Part shown: positions 24,709 to 34,079 of the stretch, piece after piece
How positions within the stretch are numbered: position 1 is the stretch's first letter
Layout: every line of letters begins with the position of its first letter
Source: Terriglobia bacterium
GTDB taxonomy: Bacteria > Acidobacteriota > Terriglobia > Bryobacterales > Bryobacteraceae
Assembly (NCBI GenBank): GCA_020073305.1
Contig: JAIQFK010000001.1
Span: 186,001-250,000, forward strand
Direction: 5' to 3'
Length of the DNA stretch: 64,000 nt
Translations under genes and position numbers: made by a program
Notes under the pieces: generated by a model
Database searches by the model: none
What the model was told of the DNA's origin: nothing
Seen by the model: the letters and a program-made list of their open reading frames with translations, nothing else

Positions 24709-25716
24709 GTGAGGATTCCATTGAAGACGACCGTGATCTTATCGAGTGCAGTCCTACTGGCGGGAGGAGTGGTTTGGCTATCCGGCCAGGAAGCCAAGAA
24801 TCCGGTCTTCCGTACCAAAGTTGATCTCGTGGTGCTAAGCTTCACGATCACCGACAGCAAGGGCCACTACATCAATGGCCTCAAGCCCAGCGATTTCCGC
24901 ATCCTGGAAGACGGCATCGTCGAGAAGATTTCGACCTTTGCTGAGGGCAACAAACCCGCGGTGCAGGTCAACGACGACGGCAGCGTGCGCCCGCTGATCG
25001 ATGCTGGAGTCGAGCAGCCCTCCAAGCCCGGCATCGATCCCCGCTCGGATGCGTTTGTTGGGACTAACGTATTCGTTCTGTTTGACACGAGTAATTTCAT
25101 GTACCGCGGCTTTGTCTACGCCGAAGACGCGATTGCCGACTTCGTGCGCGGCCTCGACCGCGCCGATTCGGTGGCCATGTACTCATTCAGCCGGAATCTT
25201 TCCCGCGCTTCCAATCTGACCCGCGACCGCGGCGACGCCATCTTCGGTCTGCGCAAAGCGGTGGCGGGCGACGACACGGCGCTCTACAATGCGCTGCTAC
25301 TGACGCTGCGCGACGCCGCCAAGGTTCCGGGCCGCAAAGTGGTGATCGTTTTTTCCAACGGACCCGACAACGCCAGCATGGTTGCCCCGGATGACGTGCG
25401 CGCCGTCGCGGAAGACGAGGGCATCCCCATCTATGTGATTTCGACCAATGAGGTGAACAAGGATCCCATCTCCAGCAGCGTCTTCCGGCGCATCACCGCG
25501 CGCACAGGCGGCAAAGCCTACTGGGCCAAGACGTGGCAGAAACAGGTGGAAGCTTTCGAGTCCATTCGCGAGGACTTAGGAAACAGTTACACCGTAACCT
25601 ACTACCCCGCCGCCAATCCGAATGAGGGTTTCCGTAAAATCAGCGTCGAGATCGTCCCCGACATCGGCAAGAGGTATCGCGTGCGCTCGCGCCCCGGTTA
25701 CCGGCCACGGCTGTAG
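24709..25716 (+). CDS. VWFA-related acidobacterial protein
   Basis: A 335-residue protein from GTG 24709, with AGGAGA just upstream and a hydrophobic N-terminal signal or anchor (TVILSSAVLLAGGVVW). It has the N-terminal strand block typical of the VWFA-related acidobacterial family: VFRTKVDLVVLSFTITDSKG, then GLKPSDFRILEDG. The A-domain follows with NVFVLFDTSNFMYRGF, a MIDAS-like DTSxF, a second block DSVAMYSFSRNL and VVIVFSNGPDNAS. It ends in YTVTYYPA and YRVRSRPGYRPR. Probably exported; ligand unknown. Follows the 1127-residue protein in one operon. Confidence 0.85.
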   Translation: MRIPLKTTVILSSAVLLAGGVVWLSGQEAKNPVFRTKVDLVVLSFTITDSKGHYINGLKPSDFRILEDGIVEKISTFAEGNKPAVQVNDDGSVRPLIDAGVEQPSKPGIDPRSDAFVGTNVFVLFDTSNFMYRGFVYAEDAIADFVRGLDRADSVAMYSFSRNLSRASNLTRDRGDAIFGLRKAVAGDDTALYNALLLTLRDAAKVPGRKVVIVFSNGPDNASMVAPDDVRAVAEDEGIPIYVISTNEVNKDPISSSVFRRITARTGGKAYWAKTWQKQVEAFESIREDLGNSYTVTYYPAANPNEGFRKISVEIVPDIGKRYRVRSRPGYRPRL

Positions 25717-25734
25717 ATCCGTCACCCGCACGAT

Positions 25735-26997
25735 CTAAGGCTTGCCGCCCGTGATCAGCCGCGCCCCGCGGTTCCGCGTGAAATAGTTGTACGCCCACTG
25801 GATGAACACCAGCAGGCGATTGTCGAATTCCACCAGGTACATCAGGTGCACGAATAGCCACGCCAGCCAGGCAAAGTAGCCGGCGATGTGGATGCGCCCG
25901 AAGTCCGCCACCGCGGCTGCCCGGCCGATGGTCGCGAGACTGCCCTTATCCCAGTAGTGGAACGGCCCAACGGCCTGGCCTCGAAGACGGCGCCGCACCA
26001 GGTCGGCCGCATACCGCCCCTCTTGCATGGCGACCGGCGCGACACCCGGCAGCGGTTTCCCCGTCTGGTGGCTAAAGTTGGCCAGGTCGCCGATCACCAG
26101 GATTTCGGGATGGCCGGCGATTGTCAGATCCGGCTCCACCATCACGCGGCCCACGCGGTCGAGCTTCGCTCCGGCGCGTTCGGCGAGTACTCGGCCAAGT
26201 GGCGACGCCTCGACGCCCGCGGCCCACAGCACGGTCCGCGCGGGAACGTGCTCCGCCTGAGTGCCGCGCCGCACCGTCACGCCCGTTTCGTCGATGCCGG
26301 TTACGATCGCGCCCATCATGGGCCGCACGCCCAGACCAATCAGAGCCGTCTCGGCTTTCCCCGACAGATCGGGAGGGTACGGCGGCAGCACCCGGTCCGA
26401 CCCCTCCATCAGGAGAATGCGCGCTTCCGATGGGTTGATGTGGCGAAAATCGTGGCGTAGCGTATCGTTGGCGATCTCCCCCAACGCGCCTGCCAGCTCC
26501 ACGCCCGTCGGCCCGGCCCCCACCACCACGAACGTCAGCCAGGCCCGGCGCGCATCCTGGTCCGGTTCCCGCTCCGCCTTCTCAAACGCGAGTAGAATGC
26601 GACGGCGGATCTCGGTCCCGTCTTCAATGGTCTTCAGGCCGGGCGCCAGGGGCTCCCATTCATCGTGCCCGAAATAAGAATGACTGGCGCCGGCGGCCAC
26701 GATCAGCGTGTCGTAGCCGGCGTCGCCGTCCCGCAGCAGGACGCGCCGGTTGGCCGTATCGAGATCCAGCACTTCAGCCAGAAGCACCTCGGTGTTCTTG
26801 CTGCGCCGGAGGACGAACCGCAGCGGAGATGCGATTTCGCCCGGAGACAGTCCGCCAGTCGCCACCTGGTAGAGCAGCGGCTGGAAAAGATGGAAGTTCC
26901 GCCGGTCGAGCAGAGTCACGTGCACAGGCGCACGGCGCAGGGCCTTGGCGGCGTACAGGCCGCCGAACCCGCCTCCGATGATCACGAGACGATGCAT
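25735..26997 (-). CDS. ndh: Type II NADH dehydrogenase (NDH-2)
   Basis: A 420-residue FAD enzyme from ATG 26997. The N-terminal FAD site is RLVIIGGGFGGLYAAKALRR. The NAD site around FVVVGAGPTGVELAGALGEI is complete. The FAD-binding Asp region reads ILVIGDLANFSHQTGKPLPG, and VAPVAMQEGRYAADLVRRRL precedes the C-terminus. The C-terminal 50 residues contain the amphipathic and hydrophobic segment MYLVEFDNRLLVFIQWAYNY, which anchors NDH-2 to the membrane. It passes electrons from NADH to quinone without proton pumping. The longer upstream frame has no protein character. Confidence 0.9.
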   Translation of the reverse strand: MHRLVIIGGGFGGLYAAKALRRAPVHVTLLDRRNFHLFQPLLYQVATGGLSPGEIASPLRFVLRRSKNTEVLLAEVLDLDTANRRVLLRDGDAGYDTLIVAAGASHSYFGHDEWEPLAPGLKTIEDGTEIRRRILLAFEKAEREPDQDARRAWLTFVVVGAGPTGVELAGALGEIANDTLRHDFRHINPSEARILLMEGSDRVLPPYPPDLSGKAETALIGLGVRPMMGAIVTGIDETGVTVRRGTQAEHVPARTVLWAAGVEASPLGRVLAERAGAKLDRVGRVMVEPDLTIAGHPEILVIGDLANFSHQTGKPLPGVAPVAMQEGRYAADLVRRRLRGQAVGPFHYWDKGSLATIGRAAAVADFGRIHIAGYFAWLAWLFVHLMYLVEFDNRLLVFIQWAYNYFTRNRGARLITGGKP

Positions 26998-27062
26998 GAG
27001 CGAAGCGGGCCGGGACCCGCCATCTGTTTGATGCCGTGCACGCGGCCCATGATTCGTCCGCG

Positions 27063-28190
27063 TTAGCGATGACTCATCTTTGCCTGTGCGATGCTCACCT
27101 GCCGCAGCAGAGTGAATTCGTACAGATTCTCGGCTGTCAGCAATCCAACCAGGCGGTCTCCGTCCATCACCAGAGCGCACGAGCCCGCGGCGGACACCAA
27201 CGGCAAAGCCGTCGCCAGGTCCATGTCCGGCGGGACACGCGGGAAATTGCGGTCCATGGCTCCCGCCACGTAGGCTTCCGGCCCCTCGCGCAGCATGGCG
27301 CGCACCAGCGCCGAGCGCGTGAGCAGCCCGATCACTTCGTCGCCGTGCATCACTGGGAAGTCCTGCTGCGAGGTCGATAACAACAGGTCGCCGGCTTCGC
27401 GGATCGTGTTTCCGTGCGACAGCGTGCGGAAATCGGTGATCATGGCGGCGCGCACGGGAAATCCGCTGGTCAACGAACGGCCGCGCGCCGCGGCAACTTC
27501 CTGCTGTGCGCCCAGGTAAACAAACAACGCCACGAAGATCAGCATGAAGTTTCCGGAGAGCAGTCCGAATAATCCCATGGCTACAGCCAGAAACTGCCCG
27601 GTGCTTCCGGCGATCTGCGTCGCTTCATCCTCCGGCTTCCACAAAGCGATCACCGAACGCAGAATGCGCCCGCCGTCCATGGGAAACGCCGGCAGCAGGT
27701 TGAACAGTCCCAGCAGCAAATTCCCGAGGGCGATGCGCTCAATCAGGTTTGCGTCCGTGGGGATGCGCAAGGCTTCGATCGGAAGAAAATTACGCTCGGT
27801 GGCGAGCAGTGTGATGGCGATCAGCAGGTTGACCAGCGGCCCGGCCGTCGAGATGAGCAGTTCCTGCCGCGCCTTCGGCTGGCTCTCCAAACGAGACACG
27901 CCGCCGATCGGGTACATCACGATTTCGCGCGTGCGGATGCCGTACCAGCGGGCTACCAGGACGTGGCCGATCTCGTGCAGCAGCACCGAGGCGAACAGCG
28001 CCACAATGTACACTGCCGTCGCGGCGCCGGTTTGCTTTCCGCCGATGCCGATAAAAATTAGAAACACCAGCAATAGAACGAAGGTGAAGTGCAGCCGGAC
28101 TGGAACGCCGAATAGACGCACAACCCCCACGGTTCCGGGCATGCGGCCTTCGTTCGGCTTCGTCTGCTGGTCAGGCTGTGGATCGGCCAT
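27063..28190 (-). CDS. Site-2 protease (M50, Rip3-like) with two CBS domains
   Basis: A 375-residue membrane protease from ATG 28190, preceded by GAAGGCGG. Zinc motif HEIGH is at residues 72-76. The third ligand motif, NLLPAFPMDGGRILRSVIAL, is at about residue 170. Several membrane helices surround both. Residues of about 245-375 form a tandem CBS pair (AAMITDFRTLSHGNTIREAG, PVMHGDEVIGLLTRSALV, then SCALVMDGDRLVGLLTAENL), which usually binds adenine nucleotides and may gate the protease. Targets could be anti-sigma factors, but none is coupled here. It lies 65 bases upstream of NDH-2 on the same strand. Confidence 0.9.
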   Translation of the reverse strand: MADPQPDQQTKPNEGRMPGTVGVVRLFGVPVRLHFTFVLLLVFLIFIGIGGKQTGAATAVYIVALFASVLLHEIGHVLVARWYGIRTREIVMYPIGGVSRLESQPKARQELLISTAGPLVNLLIAITLLATERNFLPIEALRIPTDANLIERIALGNLLLGLFNLLPAFPMDGGRILRSVIALWKPEDEATQIAGSTGQFLAVAMGLFGLLSGNFMLIFVALFVYLGAQQEVAAARGRSLTSGFPVRAAMITDFRTLSHGNTIREAGDLLLSTSQQDFPVMHGDEVIGLLTRSALVRAMLREGPEAYVAGAMDRNFPRVPPDMDLATALPLVSAAGSCALVMDGDRLVGLLTAENLYEFTLLRQVSIAQAKMSHR

Positions 28191-28387
28191 ACCCGCCTTC
28201 ATCTTAATTGTCACCCAAATGCGCGTTCATTCGCGTGCATGCGCGGCCTCATTCGCCTCCCGCGTTATCCGGTGCCTGTACTCAAACAGACGCACCAGTC
28301 TTCGCTCCACCAGAGCGCCGAAAAGCCACCTGCCCAAGCCTGGCAGCATCGTGTGAACGGCAACGTACCGTTGTTGCCACGCGCGCT

Positions 28388-29035
28388 CTACTTCAGCGAA
28401 AACGTCCCGTAGTATCCCGTGATTGCCGCATCGCGGCGCGTCCAGCGGATTTGCAGATCCGGGCCGGTGTAGTGTGTGTTGAACGTGGTCCCCAGAGTGG
28501 AAGAAGTGAGTTTTGTGAGCGGGTCGTAGAGTAGCGAAGCCCACGGCTGCGTGTCTTCCAGGAAGTTGGCACGCCGCATTTGGACTTCCAGGACATCCCC
28601 CACCCGCAGCTTGGCCGACTCTGCATCCAGTTTGAACTCGATGGGCGCCACATGGATGCCCAAAATGCTGCCCAGAATGTCACCGTACCGCGAGCGGAGC
28701 CAAGCCACTCCCGCGCCGCGCTGCACCTCGCCCGCTCCTGCATCCACAAACACGGTCGAATGCCGGAGAGATGTCGCCGCGCTCAACGTGAACTCGCCGG
28801 ACAGAACGGCGGCCATTCTCAGCCCCGCGAGGCGCTCGCCCGCATATTCACCGGATTCAATCTTCCACGCCAGTACAGCTTCGCGGCCGTAGCTGACGTA
28901 TTCGCTTGACCACTCACAAGGACAGCCGTACACACGGCTCGACCGGTCTTCGAGATACTGGCCGGTAACCGCGCTGTTCGGGCCGGTGAGTTCAACGCTG
29001 GCCAGCAGCGCCATCATGAGACACAGGTAGCTCAT
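28388..29035 (-). CDS. Exported DUF1326-like protein
   Basis: A 215-residue protein from ATG 29035 with an AGGAGA site upstream and a short signal sequence (MSYLCLMMALLASVELTG). GQYLEDRSSRVYGCPCEWSS with its CPC motif and VLAWKIESGEYAGERLAGLR resembles the DUF1326 family (single CxC near the N-terminus, then a short beta-rich domain). No catalytic motif. The 170 bases between this stop and the protease start hold no convincing gene. Confidence 0.55.
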   Translation of the reverse strand: MSYLCLMMALLASVELTGPNSAVTGQYLEDRSSRVYGCPCEWSSEYVSYGREAVLAWKIESGEYAGERLAGLRMAAVLSGEFTLSAATSLRHSTVFVDAGAGEVQRGAGVAWLRSRYGDILGSILGIHVAPIEFKLDAESAKLRVGDVLEVQMRRANFLEDTQPWASLLYDPLTKLTSSTLGTTFNTHYTGPDLQIRWTRRDAAITGYYGTFSLK

Positions 29036-29126
29036 GGCTCTTGTCTCCTGTTCGCAATTTAGCACTTGCAGCTCTGAAATTCGAGCCGGGTTGACACCCT
29101 GTCCCATTGCCCTGATGTAATGAATC

Positions 29127-30476
29127 GTGAAATTGGACCGGACTCACCTCGAAACCCTCATGGCCCGCGAAGAGGGGCGCTTCGCCGAAGAGCACCCCAT
29201 GTCGCGCCAGTTATTCGATCGCGCCCGCCAATTCCTGCTGGGTGGCGTGCCCATGAACTGGATGTCCAAGTGGGCCAGTCCGTTCCCATTGTTCGTCCGC
29301 GAGGCGCACGGCGCGCACTTCACTTGCGTCGACGGGCGCGAATACATCGACTTCTGCCTGGGCGATACAGGAGCCATGACCGGGCATTCGCCCGAACCGG
29401 CCGTGGCCGCCATCACAGAGCAGTTGGGCCGTGGCCTCACCCTGATGCTCCCCACCGAAGATGCGGTCTGGCTCGGCGAGGAGCTCCGCAGCCGCTTCGG
29501 CATGCGCTATTGGCAGTTCGCGCTCACGGCAACCGATGCGAACCGTTTTTCCATCCGCATCGCGCGCGAGATCACCGGACGCAACAAGATCCTGGTGCAT
29601 AACTGGTGCTATCACGGCACAGTTGACGAGACCTTCATCACCCTGAGGGACGATGTCGCCGGTCCGCGGCGGGGGAACATCGGTCCTCCGGTCGACCCTG
29701 CGGTCACCACCCGCGTGGTGGAGTTCAATGACGTGGATGCGCTCGATGCGGCGCTCGCCCCGCGAGACGTGGCGTGCGTGTTGTGCGAGCCGGCGTTGAC
29801 CAACGTCGGCATCGTCCTTCCGGATCCCGGATACCACGACGCACTGCGCCGCCTCACTCGGAAGCACGGAACGTTGCTGATCATCGATGAGACGCACACC
29901 ATCTGTGCTGGTCCGGGCGGCTATACGCGGGCCCACGTCCTCGAGCCCGATATCTTCGTGCTGGGCAAGCCGATCGGCAGCGGTGTGCCGGGTGCTGTCT
30001 ACGGCCTGAGTGAGGACGTGGGCAAGCGGATTGCCGCGAAAGTACGCCTCGAAGATTGCGATACCGGCGGCATCGGCGGCACACTCGCTGGAAACGCACT
30101 CTCGCTCGCGGCCATGCGGGCTACGCTTTCGTGCGTGCTCACCGAGGATGCGTTCGCCCGGATGTTTCCGCTAGCCGAGCGGTTCCGCGCCGGCGTGGAT
30201 GAGGTTCTGCGCGAGAAACAAGTGCCCTGGTCCATCTCACGCCTCGGGTGCCGCGTCGAATATCTGTTTCGCCCGACCGCGCCGCGCAATGGGTCCGAGG
30301 CCGCAGCGACGGCAGATTTCGAGCTCGACCGCTTCCTGCACCTCTACGCCATGAACCGCGGCATCCTCATGACGCCCTTCCACAACATGGCCCTGATGTC
30401 GCCCGCCACCACCGATGCGGACGTGGACGCGCACACCCGCGTCTTCCGTGAAGCCGTGAACGATTTGTTCGGGTAG
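29127..30476 (+). CDS. Class III PLP-dependent aminotransferase
   Basis: A 449-residue enzyme from GTG 29127. The fold-type-I features are in order: FTCVDGREYIDFCLGDTGAM near the N-terminus, phosphate-binding ALTATDANRFSIRIARE, VHNWCYHGTVDE, the cofactor aspartate in LLIIDETHTIC, and the Schiff-base lysine K281 in FVLGKPIGSGVPG. The closest resemblance is to glutamate-1-semialdehyde aminomutase-like transaminases, but the residues here do not indicate hemL itself. Substrate unknown; no operon partners. Confidence 0.85.
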   Translation: MKLDRTHLETLMAREEGRFAEEHPMSRQLFDRARQFLLGGVPMNWMSKWASPFPLFVREAHGAHFTCVDGREYIDFCLGDTGAMTGHSPEPAVAAITEQLGRGLTLMLPTEDAVWLGEELRSRFGMRYWQFALTATDANRFSIRIAREITGRNKILVHNWCYHGTVDETFITLRDDVAGPRRGNIGPPVDPAVTTRVVEFNDVDALDAALAPRDVACVLCEPALTNVGIVLPDPGYHDALRRLTRKHGTLLIIDETHTICAGPGGYTRAHVLEPDIFVLGKPIGSGVPGAVYGLSEDVGKRIAAKVRLEDCDTGGIGGTLAGNALSLAAMRATLSCVLTEDAFARMFPLAERFRAGVDEVLREKQVPWSISRLGCRVEYLFRPTAPRNGSEAAATADFELDRFLHLYAMNRGILMTPFHNMALMSPATTDADVDAHTRVFREAVNDLFG

Positions 30477-30487
30477 CAGCCACACTG

Positions 30488-33083
30488 TCACTTCACCAGC
30501 CCGTCGAACAGCACAATGTCCGCATCCATTTCCGCAACGGACGCATAAATGTACTTGCCGTCTGGCGACCACGAGACCCGCCGCGCGATCAAAATGGGCC
30601 GCTGCCCGAAATCGGTGAGCGGGCGCAGTGGGCCGCCCTCCGCCGGGATCGCCCACAGATTGCTTGCCGCTCCATCCAATAGCGGCGCCACCAGCATCTT
30701 GCCGTCCGGTGACAGCACGGGTTGGCACAACGCGGGATCCACCGGAACCCGCGATCCGGCCACGCGGGCCAGAACCTGAGAAGGCGCTGCTTCCGGACGT
30801 GCCCGCCGCAGTTCGGAATCCCAACCGCCATTCAATCCTTTCAATTGATTCGTATAATACAGTGTCAAATCGGCCGCCACCGACGCCGGACCCGAATTTT
30901 CGCAGCGCACCGTGACCGGTGTTCCTCCAGCGACTGGGACTTTCTCTATGCAGAAGGCCGCCTTCCGCAAGACGGAATAATAGAGCCATCGGCCGTCCGG
31001 TGACCAGGTGGCTGACGAGCCACGCGGGACCAGTTGCTGCAGGCCGCCGCCATCGGGGTTAACCAACCACAGAGCGGTTTCGCCTTTTCTCGTCAATATG
31101 AACGCGATTCGGTCGCCCGCCGGAGACCAGGTAGGAATGCCTACCACCGCGGTCGGGTCTCGTTCAAAAGTAATCTGCCGGACTTCGGACCCGTCTGCCC
31201 TGGTCGTCCACAGATTCCCGTGCCCGCCGCTCCGACAGGTAGACCAGTTCGGTCCCGTCAGGGCTCACTGACGGTTTCTGTGCCTGGCCGGTTTGTCGCG
31301 TAATGCGAATGGCGCTTTTGGTGTTCTCCGCCGGTAGACCACTGGCCGGGAATTTCCAGATATCGGATTGAATCCGGATCCGGCTGGCCAGTAGTTTGCC
31401 CGAGCTGCGCATGTCCGGATTCACGTAGGACACTTCGCCGAACGTAAGTTGCCGCTCGCCGCTGCCATCCGTGCGAACGATTTGAAGGTTGAAAATCGGC
31501 GGGTAGAGAATGGTGCTTCCCTTGGAGGAACTGTAGACCAGGCTGGAGCCGTCAGGTAGCCAGGCCAGGCCTTTCAGTCCGTCACCGCGAGCGAGTTCCC
31601 GCACTGCGCCTCCGGCGGCCGAAACCACGCAAATCACTTCATCGAAGGCATAACCGATGCCACGGTGAAAAGCGATCGAGCGGTCATCGGGCGACCAGCG
31701 GGGCTCATCGTAGGGGTGCTGGTCGGCCAGTTGTGTGACGCGCTCTATTCCCGAACCATCGCGCGCGACGGTTACCAACTCGGTTTGTCCTTCGTGGAGT
31801 TGGAACGCGGCAATGCGCCGGCCATCACGGCTGATGTCGCCTCCTCCCAGCGCCGAAGCAACCCGGCGCGGCGCACCGCCGAGCGCCGAGATTTCCCAAA
31901 TGGTTCCCTGCTCACCTTGCTTCGTCGATGGCGAGTAATAGATCAAAGCGCTGGAGTCCGGAGACCAGCGTGGCTCCTGGTGGTCGGCGTCATCGTGAGT
32001 GATTTGGAGCGGCACGCCGCTGGCCAGCAAGCGGACCCAGATCTGGCGACGGCCCCCGGCCGGGGCGACGAAGGCTACGGTTTTCTCATCTGGCGCAATC
32101 GCCGGAGACTCCTCCATGCCCACAAAGTCCGTGATGCGCTGGAACTGGATGGAGACCCCCAAAGGCTGGCGCTGCCACCCTCTCGCCCACCAGCCGGCGA
32201 CGAGCGCCGCCGCCACGAGCACAGCCGCGATAAATGGTCCTCTGCGGCGCATATGCCGCGCGCCCATGACGGCCGCCGTCGTGACTTGCGAGAGATGATC
32301 CCGCACGGTCTTCAACTCGCGATACAGGTCTCGAGTGCTCTCATAGCGCCCGGCCGGTTCCTTCGCCATGCAGCGTTCCACCACCCATTGGAGTGGCGTG
32401 GGAACGCTTGCCGGCAGCGGAGGCGGATCCTCTCGGATGATCGCCGCCATGGTCTCGGCCGCGCTGTCACGCTGGAATGCTCGCTTCCCGGTGGCGAGTT
32501 CGTACAAGATCAGGCCTAACGCAAACTGATCGCTGCGCACGTCGAGTTCCTGGCCGCACGCCTGTTCCGGACTCATATAGGCCGCCGTGCCGATGATCGT
32601 GCCCGGTTGGGAGAACGTGCGCGTGGCTTCCGCGACTGTGCCGGCCGCTGCTGACTTCGCCAGGCCGAAGTCGAGAATCTTCACCCGGCCGTCCTTGGTC
32701 AGCAGAATGTTGCTGGGCTTGAGGTCCCGGTGAACGAAGCCCGCCGCGTGCGCTGCAGCCAGTCCTTCGGCAATCTGAACGGCAATATCCAGCAGCTTGC
32801 GCGTGTTGTCAGGTGCGTGAATCGGCTCGCCTTCCACATACTCCATCACCAGGTAGCTCTCACCGACGTCGTAGATCTGGCAGATGTTCGCGTGGTTCAG
32901 CGCGGCGATCGAGCGGGCCTCGCGCTCCACCCGTTCGGTGAACTGCGCTTCTGAGAATTTGATGGCGACCACGCGGTCCAGACGAGTGTCGCGGGCTTTC
33001 CAGACCTCGCCCATACCACCCGCGCCGATAGGCGTCATCAGCTCGTAGGGACCGATGCGGCTGCCTACAGCCCGCTCTAACAT
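30488..33083 (-). pseudogene. Ser/Thr protein kinase with TolB-type propeller, split by a frameshift
   Basis: The first frame (33083 down to 31164) has a complete PknB-type kinase: GAGGMGEVW loop, K42 in VVAIK, HRDLKPSN with D120, DFG at 138-140, SPEQ. One membrane helix is at about 283-300, followed by a propeller of WSPDxxxIxF-type repeats. It leaves frame near 31232. The frame then continues as SGGHGNLWTTRADGSEVRQI and on through VVGIPTWSPAGDRIAFI to the stop at 30488. Together they would give an 864-residue receptor kinase, a common acidobacterial type. The net change is one base gained or two lost. The kinase half is intact and may still be made. Confidence 0.8.
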
Positions 33084-33153
33084 GTTTTCTCGATTCTACT
33101 CGCAAGAAGGTTGGCGGCGCGAGGGACCTTCATCGGCTTAACATAACCAGTAG

Positions 33154-33894
33154 GTGCACACCGCCTTCTTCCGCTTCTACGCCGAACTCAACGACCTCCT
33201 CCCTCCGCGCCGCCGCTTCCTCACTTTCGCCCACCCCTGCAACGGCCAGTCCACCGTCAAGGACATGATCGAGAGTCTCGGCGTTCCTCACACCGAAGTC
33301 GACCTGATCCTGGTGAACGGCGCGTCCGTCGATTTTTCCTGCCGTGTGAAGAACGGCGATCGTGTGAGCGTTTATCCGGTCTTTGAGTCGATCGACATTT
33401 CGCCCGTGGCCCGCGTTCGCCCCGAGCCTCTTCGCCAAACCCGCTTCGTTCTTGACACGCACCTGGGCCGGCTCGCCGCGTATCTGCGCGCGTTGGGTTT
33501 CGACACGCAATATCAGAACCACTGCCCGGATCGAGACCTGGCCCGCATCTCACGCGACGAGCATCGTATTCTGCTGACGCGCGACGCCGGTCTGCTGAAA
33601 CGCTCGGCCGTCACGCACGGCCATTTGATGCGTGAAACCCGCCCGCGCCTGCAGCTCGCCGAAGTGGTCGAGCGCTTCGATCTTCGCCGCTCCATCGCGC
33701 TCTTCACGCGATGCCTGTGCTGCAATACCCCGCTGCACGCGGCCGGGAAAGAATCGATCGCCCAACGCCTGCCCGACCGCACCCGCAACCTGTACACCGA
33801 ATTCCTCACGTGCCAGACTTGCGGCCGGATCTACTGGAAAGGCTCTCACTACGAGCGCATGCGCAGGATGATCGCCGCGGCAATAGTCCCTTGA
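33154..33894 (+). CDS. Mut7-C ubiquitin-like/PIN-like RNase domain protein
   Basis: A 246-residue protein from GTG 33154. Residues 1 to about 85 form a small ubiquitin-like (Mut7-C_ub) domain ending VKNGDRVSVYPVFESIDI. Residues of about 95-245 are the Mut7-C PIN-like nuclease: FVLDTHLGRLAAYLRALGFD with its aspartate, then RILLTRDAGLLKR, and a zinc-ribbon-like end with CLCC and CQTCGRIYWKGSHYERM. Bacterial stand-alone Mut7-C proteins are predicted RNases of unknown targets. The gene is divergent from the kinase and separated by about 70 bases. Confidence 0.85.
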   Translation: MHTAFFRFYAELNDLLPPRRRFLTFAHPCNGQSTVKDMIESLGVPHTEVDLILVNGASVDFSCRVKNGDRVSVYPVFESIDISPVARVRPEPLRQTRFVLDTHLGRLAAYLRALGFDTQYQNHCPDRDLARISRDEHRILLTRDAGLLKRSAVTHGHLMRETRPRLQLAEVVERFDLRRSIALFTRCLCCNTPLHAAGKESIAQRLPDRTRNLYTEFLTCQTCGRIYWKGSHYERMRRMIAAAIVP

Positions 33895-33927
33895 CATTTC
33901 TCGCTCGTTGACTCTCCAAAGATGGGT

Positions 33928-33956
33928 TTGACGCCGCTAGCTTGCTCTGCTATTCT
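33928..33956 (+). promoter_or_regulatory. Predicted sigma-70-type promoter
   Basis: TTGACG (33928-33933), exactly 17 bases, then TATTCT (33951-33956). It lies about 120 bases upstream of the DUF3857 gene at 34080. No gene lies between. Confidence 0.45.
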
Positions 33957-34036
33957 GCGACCAAAGTTCTTTCGTGCGGATTGATTTTGCCGGACGCAGA
34001 TTAATATCCGCTTACTGAAGTTAATAAATGGGGTTT

Positions 34037-34060
34037 GACCCCGCCCAGGGGTCCGTTTTT
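34037..34060 (+). terminator. Hairpin followed by T-run in the leader of the DUF3857 gene
   Basis: GACCCC-GCCCA-GGGGTC followed by CG and TTTTT looks like an intrinsic terminator. The same CCCC can instead pair with GGGG at 34030-34033, giving a competing hairpin. It sits between the promoter candidate at 33928 and the ribosome site at about 34067, so it is either the terminator of the previous gene or an attenuator. Confidence 0.45.
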
Positions 34061-34079
34061 AGTTCGGAAGGGGTGATTT

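Noticed and set aside
28227-28349. A 40-codon ORF on the minus strand (MLPGLGRWLFGALVERRLVR...) after the DUF1326-like gene
   Set aside because: No ribosome site, no family match, and it is probably chance coding in high-GC DNA.
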